DNA from: Eurosta solidaginis
Taxonomy: Eukaryota; Arthropoda; Insecta; Diptera; Tephritidae
DNA length: 64,000 nt
Reading direction: 5' to 3'
Assembly: GCF_040869045.1 (NCBI RefSeq)
Contig: NC_090322.1
Span: forward strand, 170,328,672 to 170,392,671
The first letter of the stretch is position 1; each line of letters begins with the position of its first letter. The notes under the pieces are model-generated. The model saw only the letters and a list, made by a program, of their open reading frames with translations, made no database searches and was not told the DNA's origin. This document shows positions 32,980 to 44,690 of the stretch, one piece after another. The position numbers and the translations under genes are program-made.

Positions 32980-33167
32980 ATTCACGTGTTGTCAATTCGA
33001 CAGCTAGACAGTTCGGTCAACAAGCTAGCAACAACAAATACCGGCAGTAGTTGCGATGACGGTTTCAGATGGCATTGTCCATTCACAACACATCACCACA
33101 AACATTCAAACAAAGCTGCATTTAAACAGACGGACAGACAGAATGAAAATAAAACTTGCTTACATAG
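32980..33167 (+). other. Possible host 5' non-coding exon
   Basis: A sequence of typical fly leader composition (CAATTCGACAGCTAGACAG, AGCAACAACAAATACC) ends in ACATAG followed by GTAAAAT, an acceptable splice donor. It starts near an initiator-like TTCATTC (A at 32980). An AGACA resembling a downstream promoter element sits one base off the strict +28 position. There is no coding evidence and it may be chance. Confidence 0.18.
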
Positions 33168-33609
33168 GTAAAATTTCCTTATCCACAAACAACAAATAAA
33201 ACGCTTAAAGCATTAATTAATTTTTATTTATTTTAATTTTCAAAGAATTCTACATTGCTTGCATGTGAATTTACAGTGAGGCATGAAAGGAAAACATTTG
33301 TACTGGCAAATAGTAGAAGAGTGGAAGGAAAGTTTATGAAAATGATGACGTCTGGGTATTTTGTAAGACATCATAATTCGCTGTTCATAGAAGGAGACTC
33401 CTTTTCTGGGAATTTGTTGCTCAGTTCCGTACTCCAATGAGAGTAAATCAATTTGGTTAAATCATCGACGTTGATGGTGACGTTGCTTGCATTGTTGCGA
33501 TTGCAAGAATATTGTTTCGAATGAAAAAAGACAGAGTAACCCAAAGTCAACGAGAGAAAACCAAGAACATGTAGAGGGCCAACTAGACGCCAGCACATAG
33601 ATATACTTA
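33168..33609. other. Unassigned DNA
   Basis: No recognised coding or repeat in this ~440-bp interval. Confidence 0.35.
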
Positions 33610-34078
33610 TGAGCGGGGTGTCATCAGTATTACGAATCTCTTCAACACCTGTATCCGGAATAGCGTCTTCCCCCGCTTATGGAATCCTCAAAGATTAGTT
33701 ATTTTGCTGAAATATGGTAAGACTCCCGACCAGTCATCTTTATACAGGTCACTTTGTATGCTGGACTCGATAGGAAAGACTTCTTGAGCCTCTACAGCAG
33801 TCCCTAGAAATCCCAGATAGCTTGTCAATCATCTGGTTGGATTTCTAAAATCAAGATCCACGAAAGGTGGAAAACAGTTGTCAATATAGTCCGTAACGAT
33901 ATCACCGAAGGTCAAAGTACAAGGACGCTCTGTGCACTGATTACCTTGGATACTAGAAATGCTTTTAACACTGCGAACTGGTTGCAGATAATGACAGCGC
34001 TACGAAGCTTTACCTGCGCAGAATTATTGATAGCTATTTTAGCGACAGAGTACTATTTGATACGGAGAAGGGACCAAG
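33610..34078 (+). pseudogene. R1-like LINE RT fragment
   Basis: It parallels 25960-26260: ACGAATCTCTTCAACACCTG, CCCGACCAGTCATC, AATCAAGATCCACGAAAG. It extends further, giving KLYLRRIIDSYFSDRVLFD and TEKGPRK in one frame and TLDTRNAFNTANWLQIM across others. Many stops. It is the same family as 25918-27635. Confidence 0.8.
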
Positions 34079-35165
34079 AAAGCACCTGACATTATCACCG
34101 ACTAAATCATCGGCGACCTTATTTACAACATGGACGTCCCAAATGTCGACCATTTTGAACATCCACGTCAATGGCACTACGCTACCGACTGTCTTACACC
34201 CCAAAATCTTGGGTGTGACGTTCGATCAGGAACTACATTTTGGTGAGCATGCAGCCGCAATTGTACCGAAAATCCAGAGCCGTAATAAAATCCTCAAATC
34301 TCTAGCTGGCAGTACTTGGGGAAAGATAAAGAAACGCCCATAACCACTTACAAAGCAATTGGCCAGCCGATTGCATGCTACGCGTTCCCGATATGGCCAA
34401 GCCTAAAGACTACTCACTGGAAGAAGCTACAGGCCTGCCAAAATACCGCCCTCAGAACCGCCACGGGGTGTCTTCTTATGTCCCCAGAACGCCATCTACA
34501 TAATGAGGCGAGAATACTCCCCATCAGGGAGAGAAATGAAATGCTAACCAAACAGTTCCTGTTGAATACCCAGAAACCTGGGTATCCCAACAAACATCTG
34601 ATTGATGAGCCAACACCGCCCAGGGGCTTAAGGAGTAATCTCCGTAAGCATTATAAGGAAATACGGCACCTGAGAACTCAGCCGTATGAAGCCAAAAAAA
34701 CACAAGCAGGTCCTCAGTGAACTCCACAAACAGGCGTCGGACCTCTATGTCAGGAATTGCCCGGTGAATCCTGTACTCAAAGAACAATGACCTAGACTTG
34801 CAGAAGAGGAACGCACACTACATAGGGAAACGCGAGTCACTCTAGCTCAACTTCGATCTGGATACTGTAACAGGTTAAACTCTTACCTATACAGAATCAA
34901 CCCCCGACATTCAAAATGTATGCCCTGCTTGAAATGTATCCCCACATGACACCAACCATCTCTTCAATTGTAATGTGGAACCAACGCCTCTAACACCCCT
35001 CTCATTATGGTCCAACCCTGTTGAAACAGCAAGTTTCCCTGGACTTCCGTTAGAGGATACTGATGGCAATTTGTTGTCGGTCACACCTATTGGATGGGGC
35101 GAAGCACTGCTACAACACCGAAGCAACGGCGAAGAATTGCTACATCAGCAACAACAACAACCTCG
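34079..35165 (+). pseudogene. Jockey-like LINE, 5'-truncated ORF2 C-terminal region
   Basis: Readable pieces are LSPTKSSATLFTTW, STILNIHVNGTTLPTV and HPKILGVTFDQELHFGEHAA, then, in the next frame, ITTYKAIGQPIACYAFPIWP, KKLQACQNTALRTATGCLLM, EARILPIRERNEMLTKQFLL and a PLSLWSNPVETASF block before a CAGCAACAACAACAAC tail. The RT catalytic centre is absent. The 134-codon frame 34316-34720 is the best preserved. It sits between R1-like pieces (33610-34078 and 35166-35340), so it is probably nested in an R1-like copy. The clade call is tentative. Confidence 0.85.
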
Positions 35166-35345
35166 CAGAAATATTGAGTCTGCACGGCGGTTTCTAGGTC
35201 TATATATGCACATACTCTCCCATCAAATTGGAAAATGCAAACCACGTAATGTTTCGTTGCCCTCGTTTAACTCGGCGAAAGACTCCCTGTACACAGAGTT
35301 TTTGGAGAGGAGCCTTCCATGAGGAGTTCAGTTTAAGTAATGTGA
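35166..35345 (+). pseudogene. R1-like LINE C-terminal fragment
   Basis: It encodes NHVMFRCPRL, a zinc-knuckle-like piece. It then carries CCCTGTACACAGAGTTTTTGG and AGGAGCCTTCCATGAGGAGT, which match TCTGTACACAGAGCTTTCGG / AACCTTCCATAAAGAAT near 27578-27618 of the R1-like element. The RT part expected between this and 34078 is missing. Confidence 0.65.
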
Positions 35346-36417
35346 TTTATAGTTTGTTGATATTTTTGGTTCGCATCTACTGTGACTTTATTCTATTCCC
35401 CAAAAACTCGCAGAGTGTAGACAATCTCGTGAACAGCACATAATGAGTAAGGATGTATGTAGAATCTACCGCGCGCACGCGCCAACTTGCAGCGATTAAA
35501 TTTATGCACATTTGGCAGAAAATAAAAATGAGTATAAAGTAAATAGAGAAGCCAAATATATTTTCATACTACGTACATACATACGTATGCAAATACTGAC
35601 ATATATAAACTATGAGTAAGATGACGCTTTTTTAGGACTAGCGCGCAGTGAGCCATATGTGGTCTTAGCAAACAAATAACGGTGATGGGTATAGTAAATT
35701 TTGTATAATAAACAAGCGGCCAAGACAGACATTGTTCTGTCTCTCCTTCTCCTCTTCAAATCCTATTGCGACTTTCCTACAAATGGAACCTCTTTGTTAG
35801 GTATTGTATAAGTGCATCATGTAATTTTACATAGTTGGGCTACCGTGATGCCACTGTTTAAGAGGATCGGTAGGGTATTCCGCAAAACGTCGCATACGCG
35901 GAAATGCTTTATAGATCATTTCGAGTAACTTTACTAGTGACATTACGGATAGAAAGCCAAATAGGATCCACGATATTGACGAACCATCACTTTCCTCAAG
36001 TCTTAAAATATGGACCGCAAATTTTCTGAAAGACAGACATGCCGCTATGCACTTAAGGAACGAAACATCTAAATCTACAAAACTGTGTTAACTGCGAATC
36101 TCGCTTCCTCGCAGAAGTAGTCTCCACAGCTTCGTGGAAGATTTTACAATAATCTCAACGAGTCCAGGCCATTCCTTCGATTAGATGGACTGAAAACGAG
36201 TTAACCTCTTATCAGACCCCGACTTTTCGCTCTAAGGTATTGGCTACTTTGTTTTGTTCAAGAAAATACTGACTAGGCATAATGTCTTCAGAACTTAAGT
36301 ATATTTGAAATTGTTAATAAATCGGTTCCGAACTACAAACGCATGCGAAGACGTGTGAAAAAATTAAAGGAAAATGCTTACAACTTAAGTCATTTACACA
36401 AATGCACCTACAATAAC
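35346..36417. other. Unassigned DNA
   Basis: About 1.07 kb with no recognised element. The part at 35850-36250 has a more balanced composition and could be an old retroelement, but I could not identify a reading frame. Confidence 0.35.
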
Positions 36418-36530
36418 TACACTGAACGAAAAAAACGCATCAAATGTAAGCCACAACTAGATTAAAAACAAATAGAAAAAAACAATTAGTTTTGGGGTGG
36501 CCACGCTCAGTAATGTTTATTATAATTAAA
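36418..36530 (+). repeat. CTACACTGAACGAAAAAA terminal repeat (short)
   Basis: Its start resembles the outer end seen at 22663 (CTACACTGAAAGAAAAAGC). Only the first ~20 bp are convincing. Confidence 0.4.
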
Positions 36531-36613
36531 ATTGTTTCTAAATTTTTTGATGTTGCTTTTTCTAGACCTTGAACCCACGAACATCAAAAATTTAGAAACA
36601 AGTTTCTTCAATT
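36531..36613 (-). repeat. tRNA-like SINE tail with inverted duplicate (hairpin)
   Basis: TTTCTAAATTTTTTGATGTTGC and ACCTTGAACCCACGAACATC resemble the tail and B-box region of the SINE at 56313-56411. Within this copy ATTGTTTCTAAATTT...GATGTT and its reverse AACATC...AAATTTAGAAACAAG face each other, forming a hairpin of about 24-bp arms. Confidence 0.6.
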
Positions 36614-36649
36614 GGAAGTAAGTCTTAGTAAGCTGAGGCCCCCTCGACA

Positions 36650-36822
36650 GTGATTTGAAAACGTTCCGAATGTATTTCTGCTATGAAAAGCTTCTCCCAT
36701 GCGGAGTCGGCATAAAACATGTAGGTCCCGTCCCGCCAATTTGTAGGAAAAATTAAATGAAGCACGACTCAAATTGGAAATGAAGTTCGGCCTAAAATCT
36801 CTTCGCCTTGCATTTATTTATT
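36650..36822 (+). repeat. Dispersed repeat with GGAGTCGGC / ACATGTAGGTCCCGTCC core
   Basis: The core GCGGAGTCGGCATAAAACAT, GTAGGTCCCGTCCCGCCAAT, AAATTGGAAATGAAGTTCGG and CCTAAAATCTCTTCG recurs in pieces at 52513-52575, at 54366-54430 and weakly at 16785-16815. It is a common-looking fly repeat whose class I cannot assign. Confidence 0.6.
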
Positions 36823-37779
36823 AACGTCACCCTAAGCATACCAATGAAAGCTGTTAAAATAACAGATTGCAGTCAACATTAGAATAGCAGTGTCTGTTGA
36901 TATGACAGTAATTTCTATAGCTCGATACTCATAAGAACAAAGAAGTGAGCGCCGTGAGTGTAAGTTTCTCCTTAAAATTAGCTGATGCATTTGCATAATA
37001 TAGACACATGGATGCTGTTGACTTGACCAATTCAATCGGTTGATTGAGAATCTTTCATTTTTACAGAAAATTGTTAACTTGAGACCAACAGTTTTTCTCT
37101 GCTGATGCGATCAATTTTAATTAGTATGTTAATTCAAGAGTAACAATTCTGATTTGTTTATTTTACTAGCTTCATTACTTGCGGTGCAACTTATTTATTA
37201 GAATTTGATTCAGTGTAAATTTAGTAAATAAATTCTCATAATTATATTTAAGTTTTGTAAAAAAAAAGTGTGGGTTGAAGTGTGTTCGCAGGGCGCTTGA
37301 CCTTACTTTGAATGTTGCTTGGGCTGCAATGAACTCATTTTTAATTTTTTTTTATTACGATGTGATTAATTCTATATATTTGCACGCAATTAAGCAATAT
37401 TCGATAGAACGCGATGAGCACGCATGCGTCTAGGCGCTTTGAAGGCCCATTTGGTATTTCCATGTTGGCTATAAAGGTATTATGCGCTTATGAAGTAAAA
37501 GCAAAAATTAAGTAAAGACCTTTATTAAATAGTTATGTTGGGTTATTTCTTCATTGTTAATTGTTTTTTTTTTCTATTTGATAATTTGTTTTTAATTTAT
37601 TCTTTTTATGTAACACCTTTATGGTCATAAAGCTTAACTTTTTGCTTAGCTTTGTTTATTATTATTATTTTTTTTTTGTAATTAATGCAATTAACTTGTA
37701 TTTAGTATAAACAGCAAGTACTAATGCCTTAATAATTTTTGCTAATTGCAATAAAGCAATAAGGACAAAGTTTTGTTGA
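36823..37779. other. AT-rich DNA without recognised features
   Basis: About 950 bp with no coding, RNA or repeat hallmark. The sequence is AT-rich with several homopolymer runs (for example near 37567 and 37668). Confidence 0.35.
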
Positions 37780-38130
37780 GATGAGTTCGCATCCATCAGG
37801 GACATGAAGTTTATGAACGGGCAGACTACCTAGCCGAGCAGGGTGCTTTAATGCGGAATTCTATGGTCCAGAGCCCTTCTGTGAACTCACAAAGGTACAC
37901 GCAATAAATAAATTTAATATATCGCTTTCGTGACCTGGGTGATGAGATGCCGGTTCACATTCTCGGCGAATGTGTCGCCCTGGTAAGGCAGAGACTCTCC
38001 CACCTAAGTGGCGTGACTCTTAATCCCTTTTTGATATAAAGTAAAACGCCTGAAGAAGTACTAAAATACATTAAAGGGTCAAACACAATCTTAAAATCTT
38101 AATAAAAGTCGTAGTGCATAGAGGCCTAAT
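37780..38130 (+). pseudogene. I/LOA-like LINE 3' end (RNase H tail and zinc knuckle) with (TAA)n tail
   Basis: The frames read GHEVYERADYLAEQGALMRN (end of an RNase H domain), GPEPFCELTKVHAINK and DEMPVHILGECVALVRQRLS (zinc-knuckle-like CVAL region), followed by SHLSGVTLNPF. The element ends in GCCTAATAATAATAATAAAA, a TAA-type tail as in I-clade elements. About 20-30 residues appear missing between NKF and DEMP. 5'-truncated and dead. Confidence 0.75.
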
Positions 38131-38734
38131 AATAATAATAAAATAGCAGATAGGAGAAGATTGTCTTAGTGATGACATCGCTTCCGGATAGAGCACTCTT
38201 CAATAGAGGCAATAGAATAAGTGATACACACTCAACTTCACCACAATGCCAAAAGTAGCTGTTCCAAAAAAAGTATCCGAATCCAAATAGCCGGTTACAT
38301 GGGATAGTCGTGTAGTGCCAGCCTTGACCAAAGCATAAAACCCAAATTTGTTGGGTAAAGTCCACAGATCAGGCATGATCAGCATAGGGGTGCTCTAAGA
38401 ACAACGCCTGGCGAAACTCTTCCGATCATTCTGGACGAGACTACTCTAAGATCTAGATGGTTACCGAGTAGCGGCAATGTTAGCCCGGCGTTTAGGGAGT
38501 TGTCCAACTGGAACCCTAAAACACAATGGTTATAGGAAATTAATCAGAAACCGTCAAATTACAAACGAATATTTTTGTTTTTTCTATGTGACAGTGTTAT
38601 AATAGCTATATTGACTATTAATATTTCGTTAATTTAGGCAAATCCAAAAATAGTTGATTAATCATATAAAATTTCTAAATAGCAATAACGGAATAATAAA
38701 TCATTGTTTTTGTAGCATTTTGAATTTTGTTTGT
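38131..38734. other. Unassigned DNA
   Basis: A 79-codon minus-strand frame (38365-38126) is open but matches nothing I know. No repeat hallmark. Confidence 0.3.
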
Positions 38735-41070
38735 TTTTTATACTCAGTTGAGCAGAGCTCACAGCTTTGATTGGATAACGGTTGGTTGTACAGGTATGAA
38801 AGAATCGAGATAGATATAGACTTCCATATATCAAAATCATCAGTATCGAAAAAAAATTTTATTGAGTCATGTCCGTCCGTCCGTCCGTCTGTCCGTTCAC
38901 ACGATAGCTTGAGTAAATTTTGAGGTATCTTGATGAAATTTAGTATGTAGGTTCCTGGGCACTCGTCTCAGATCGCTATTTAAAATGAACGATATCGGAA
39001 TATAACAACGCCCACTTTTTCGATATCGAAAATTTCGAAAAACCGAAAAAGTGCGATAATTCATTACCAAAGACGGACAAAGCGATGAAACTTGGTAGGC
39101 GAGTTGAACTTATGACGCAGAAGAGAAAATTAGTAAAATTTTTGACAATGGGCGTGGCACCGTCCACTTTTAAAAGAAGGTAATTTAAAAGTTTTGCAAG
39201 CTGTAATTTGGCAGTCGTTAAAGATATCACGATGGAATTTGGCAGGAACGTTACTCCTATTACTATATGAATGCTTAATAAAAATTAGCAAAATTGGAGA
39301 ACGACCACGCCCACTTAAAAAAATTTTTTTTTTAAAGTCAAATTTTAACAAAAAAATTAATATCTTTACAGTATATCAGTAAGTTATGTCAATGTTCGAC
39401 CCCAGTAATATGGTGCAATAAAGTTCAAAAATAAAAGAAAATTTCAAAATGGGCGTGGCTCCGCCCTTTTTCATTTAATTTGTCTAGGATACTTTTAATG
39501 CCATAAGTCGAACAAAAATTTACCAATCCTGGTGAAATTTGGTAGGGGCTTAGATTCTAGGACGATAACTTATTTCTGTGAAAAAGGGCGAAATCGGTTG
39601 AAGCCACGCCCAGTTTTTGTACACAGTCGACCATCTGTCCTTCCGCTCGGCCGTTAACACGATAACTTGAGCAAAAATCGATATATCTTTACTAAACTGA
39701 GTTCACGTACTTATCTGAACTGACTTTGTATTGGCGTAAAAAATGGCCGAAATCTGACTATGACCACGCCCACTTTTTCGATATCGAAAGTTACGAAAAA
39801 TGAAAAAAATGCCATAATTCTATACCAAATACGAAAAAAGGGGTGAAACATGGTAATTGGATTGGTTCATTGACGCAAAATATAACTTTCGAAAAAAACT
39901 TTGCAAAATGGGTGTGACACTTACCATATTAGGCAGAAGAAAATGAAAAAGTTTTGCAGGGCGAAATCAAAAGCCCTTGGAATTTTGGCAGGAATACTGT
40001 TCGTGGTATTACATATATAAATAAATTAACGATACCCGACAGATGATGTTCTGGGTCACCCTAGTCCACATTTTGGTCAATATCTCGAAAACGCCTTCAC
40101 ATATCCAACTACCACCACTCCCTTTTAAAATACTCATTAAAACCTTTCATTTGATACCCATATCGTACAAACAAACTCTAGAGTCACCCCTGGTTCACCT
40201 TTATGACGATATCTCGAAAAGGCGTCCACCTATAGAACTAAGGCCCACTCCATTTTAAAATACTCATTAACACCTTTCATTTGATACCCATATCGTACAA
40301 ACAAATTCTAGAGTCACGCTGGTCCACCTTTATGGTGATATCTCGAAAAGGCGTCCACCTATAGAACTAAGGCCCACACCCTTTTAAAATACTCATTAAC
40401 ACCTTTCATTTGATACCTATATCGTACAAACAAATTCTAGAGTCACGCTGGTCCACCTTTATGGCGATATCTCGAAAAGGCGTCCACCTGTAGAACTAAG
40501 TCCCACTCCCTTTTAAAATACTCATTAACACCTTTCAATTGATACCCATATCGTACAAACAAATTCTAGAGTCACGCTGGTCCACCTTTATGGCGATATC
40601 TCGAAAAGGCGTCCACCTATAGAACTAAGGCCCACTCCCTTTTAAAATACTCATTAACACTTTTCATTTGATACCCATATCGTACAAACAAATTCTAGAG
40701 TCACCCCTGGTCCACCTTTATGGCGATATCTCGAAAAAGCGTCCACCTATAGAACTAAGCCCACGCCCTTTTAAAATGCTCATTATCGCCCTTCATTTGA
40801 TACCCATTTCCTACAAATAAATTCTAGAGTCAACCCTGGTCCACCTTTATGGAGATATCCCTAAATGGCGTCCACCCATAGAACTATGGCGTACTCCCTC
40901 TTAAAATACACTTTAATATCTTCCATTTGATACACATGTCATACAAACATATTCCAGGGTTACCCTAGGTTCATTTTCCTACATGGTGATTTTCCCTTAT
41001 TTTGTCTCCATAGCTCTCAGCTGAGTATGTAATGTTCGGTTACAGCCGAACTTAGCCTTCCTTACTTGTT
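38735..41070 (-). mobile_element. Alpha element, copy 3 (minus strand)
   Basis: Read on the minus strand it starts AACAAGTAAGGAAGGCTAAG (41070) with GCCGAACATTACATACTCAG, and ends CTCAACTGAGTATAAAAAAC (near 38735). The 130-bp array is at about 40060-40960 with roughly seven to eight units. The CCACGCCCAC-type ladder motifs lie between 39000 and 39780. A (GTCC)n run, the reverse of (GGAC)n, lies at about 38872-38895. Confidence 0.85.
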
Positions 41071-42106
41071 TCTTCTTTGCTTTTAAGCACTTCTTTTTTT
41101 CCATATCTGCAAGTTTTTATTGCTTATACATTTTTTTTTTTACTCCCATCTTTAAGGTAGCCGCATATATTAAAGGTTAGCAATGCGGCCTTTAGACTGT
41201 GGGTCGTCGTCGTTTAAATTTTTTTTTGGTTTTTTTTTTACTAAGTTGACCCTCGTCGATTGCAACTTGGCTGACCAGTTAATTGAGAAAAACCAAATTG
41301 GCAGCCTGAACATGTCAGCAGTGCCGTTAAACGACTGTGTTTATTCTTCTCTTCTTTCTTCTTTTTGGTTTTGTTTTGCCAGACGCTTCAAATGCATACG
41401 ATTTTTTTTAGCCATACGAATCAATTCCAATAATTTTGGTACTTTTTTATTGTAGGTACTTTTCTAGAACTGATTTAAAATAAATACACTTTTTTACAAA
41501 TGATTTTAAAGCAAACTTATTGGATAATGTTTAACAGTCAATATGATTAGTAATTCAGTTTTAAGTTCTGTTTAACTGATTGTATGCTTATAACAGAGTT
41601 GTTTAAGAATGCAATCACCTCGGAATGCAATCCATGCATTCCCATTCATGGAATCAGACTTTTGAATTGCCGGCTTTATTCCTTTTTGGAATGCACTCCT
41701 TTCAGTATTGCAATCCAGTGAATAAAAGGGAAGGAATAAAAAAAGGAATAATGACTAAAATCAAAAGAATAATTATTCCAAATAGAATGCATTCATTAAC
41801 AACTATAGCTAGTAATTATTAAATTAACTCATTTTGTTAACTGATTAATTGATTACATGCAGTCTTCCATTTTTTATTTAATTGGTTTATTGATGTAATT
41901 TTTGTAGATCGTTGAATAAATGAATAAATTAAGTTTTTATAAAAACTAAAAAGTAGAATGACCACCAATTCAACCGTGTTTATTTACGTTTCAGTTCAGT
42001 CATTGATTCTCTTCTATTAATAATTTATATTTAATTTATTTAAAAATCAGTTTGTGTGGATGTAATTAATTCATATTTCCACTATTTTTTTATATTTTTG
42101 CTTGAT
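41071..42106. other. Unassigned DNA, possibly single-copy
   Basis: A 90-codon frame at 41183-41455 is rich in F/S and has no known motif. At about 41610-41790 the motif GAATGCA(A/T)TC / GGAATGCA recurs several times. The stretch lacks transposon hallmarks and could be host non-coding DNA. Confidence 0.3.
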
Positions 42107-42118
42107 GATCAATATCAT
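42107..42118. repeat. Target-site duplication, left
   Basis: GATCAATATCAT, identical to 42510-42521. Confidence 0.92.
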
Positions 42119-42509
42119 GGGAGTGTTCGAGAGAAAATTTCTTCGAAAGATTTATGGACCTCTACGCGTTGGCGATGGCGAGTACCGAAGAAGATTTAAT
42201 GATGAGCTGTACGAGCTATACGCAGACATCAACATAGTCCAGCAAATTAAAACGCAGCGGCTGCGCTGGCTAGGCTATGTTATGCGAATGAAAGATGATG
42301 CTCCGGCCAAGAAAGTGTTTCTATCGGAACCCGCATATGCAAGCAGAGGTAGAGGGCGGCCCCACTCCGTTGGAAGGACCAGGTGGAAAACGATTTAAAC
42401 TCCCTTGGTGTGACCAATTGGCGCCGGTTGGCGGAGCGAAGGAGCGATTGGCGCGCCTTGTAGGACGGCCATAACCGTTTAGACGGTTAAGCGCCAATTA
42501 AGTAAGTAA
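42119..42509 (+). mobile_element. RTE-type LINE, 5'-truncated insertion with perfect 12-bp target duplication
   Basis: A 391-bp insertion starts GGGAGTGTTCGAGAGAAAAT and ends in the short-unit tail GCCAATTAAGTAAGTAA, between two copies of GATCAATATCAT. It encodes GVFERKFLRKIYGPLRVGDG, DELYELYADINIVQQIKTQR, LRWLGYVMRMKDDAPAKKVF and RGRGRPHSVGRTRWKTI, then a stop near 42398 and, in another frame, NSLGVTNWRRLAERRSDWRA. This is the C-terminus of an RTE-like LINE polymerase. The intact duplication and near-intact frame suggest a comparatively recent event. The frame is not expected to be expressed. Confidence 0.93.
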
Positions 42510-42521
42510 GATCAATATCAT
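42510..42521. repeat. Target-site duplication, right
   Basis: GATCAATATCAT, identical to 42107-42118, after the TAAGTAAGTAA tail. Confidence 0.92.
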
Positions 42522-44690
42522 TCTAGGATTTTCAATATAATTATATAATTTTCAATGAGCAGTAACTAATTCAAAATATTGAGATTGATTAAAGACGTCA
42601 TCATTTTTATTTATTTGATTGATAACTTTTTTCTTTAATTAACAAAATTATTCTTTCCTCTTTCTTTGATTAACTAGTAAGAAATACTTAGAAAAGAAAC
42701 AAATTATTTCATAATATTTGTTGATTCAAATAAATTTCATAATTGATTATTCAAAAAGTTAAATATTTTTTTTAGCCAACTAGGTTGTGTTTATTTTTTT
42801 TTTCAGTATAAGAACTAATTTTATTTATCGAATAAGTTTAATTTCTTGATAACTTTTCCCTGCTTCGTTAATTAACTGATTTGAAATACTCAGAAACGCA
42901 AACAAATTATTTTATAAAATTTTTAAGTTAAATAATAGTCAAAATCGATTATTCAAATAATTCAGTTAGTATTTGTTAGTTATTGAAATAATCGTATCTA
43001 TTTTTTTTATCAATTAACATATTAAAAATTTAAATATATCAGAAAATGTTGGACATTTTTAATTTGTTGTTTAAATCAATATTTCATTACCTGCTTAGAT
43101 TAAATTAATTGATTAATCCCAACTTATCAACTAATACAAATAATTTAAAGCAATCAGATGGACTAGCTTTTCTCGATAATTTAAATATTTAGTTTTTTTA
43201 GTACCTGATTAATTTAGTTGTTTTATTATTATTTATTTTAATTAATTAACTAATTTCATAATCTCAAATATATAAAAATATTGATTTTTCGTAATTATTT
43301 AGATTTTTTTAAATCACTCAAATAATAAAATTTTTTTAGTATCTCACAATTTATTTAATAGATTCCTTTCAAATTTTTCATTAATTGGTTAATCCGAAAA
43401 ATTAAAATATATCAAAAAGCTTTGATTTCTTCTAATTGTGATTTGTGCTACTTTTTGATTACTTTCATTAATCAACTAATTTTAATGTAGAAACTAACTA
43501 AGAATTTCAAATCATTTCTTATTATCCAAATTGTAAAATTTATTGGTATGTGATTAGTTTAGTTGTTTATAATATCTTTACATTTTTTCAGCTACTAACG
43601 AATCCAATATTTTCAGATAGATCCACAAATTTTTAATTTCTTTTAGTTATTCGATAACATTAATATTTTTTTTATTATAATTATGAGTAGATTTAATTAT
43701 TTGATTGCTTTTCCTATTGAAATTATGATCATTTAAGCCATAAAATTGTTTGGGGTCTTATTAGGTCAATTTTCGGACTACTCCTATTTTTCTAATTAAT
43801 TAGCTATTTTAACAAGTTTGGAAAGGCCAAAACATATTTTTCAGTCAAATAATTCAATATTTCACTATCTAGCTATTTTCAATTATTTAATTAATTTTAA
43901 ATTTTTTATTTTTAATCATTTAAGTTGTTCTAATAGACTAACAACGTTGTTTGCTTTTAATTATTCAAATAATTCAATGTTTTAGTATCTCAATTGATTT
44001 AACTGTTTAATTAATTGACTGTGTAAATCATTTAAAATAATCATAAATTAAGACTAGAAATATTATTTGATTAATAAGTGTTCACTACTCTATTTGATTA
44101 GATTTTTTATTTCTATTTTTGGTGTCACTTGACCATAATTTGTTTAGATTTTTAAACTATTTGAATTGCCGTGTAAGCTTAACAATATCAAATAACAATT
44201 TATGTAATCATTTAAAATGTTCGAATAGACTAAAAAAGTTTGATTTGTTTAATTGCTTCATTGCTTTTTAGTTGTTCTTTTAAAATAATCAGTTAGATTA
44301 AAATGTGGATTATTTTTAATTACTCTGTGAGATTTGCTTTATTTTTATTTATATTTTTAGTGTTCCATAACTTTAATTGCTTTTGATTTTTAAATTGCTT
44401 GAGTTGATGTGTAATCTTAATAATAATATAATAATTAAATTATCATTAAAACTTTAAAATGCTCTTGCTTTTGTTTGATAACCAAAAAAATATCAGCAAA
44501 AATGTACGAAACTGTTCATAGATGTTGTATAAAGAACCAACTAACCTGAATAACTCTTAAAAATTTAAGTATAATTTTTCTTTTTTACGAAAGCTTTAAG
44601 CTTTTTGTGTATTAAAAACTTATTACACAATTATTTTTATTTTAAATTTTCTTCACTTTATTTATTTAAATAAATAAATATGTTGTATGT
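42522..44690. other. Very AT-rich DNA (about 2.2 kb)
   Basis: The stretch is dominated by TTAATTAATT-, GATTAATT- and ATTTAAAT-like words with no coding region of note. Recurrent imperfect phrases such as TAATTGATTAA and AATTATTCAAATAATTCA suggest decayed simple sequence, not a gene. No transposon ends were recognised. Confidence 0.55.

Noticed and set aside
32980..33010. Canonical Inr + DPE core promoter
   Set aside because: The DPE-like AGACA begins at +27 instead of +28 relative to the A of TCATTC, and the spacing of this element is strict. Kept only as a weak exon hint.
41183..41455. 90-codon frame as a host exon
   Set aside because: F/S/T-rich low-complexity translation across poly-T tracts, no recognisable domain, no good splice sites noticed.
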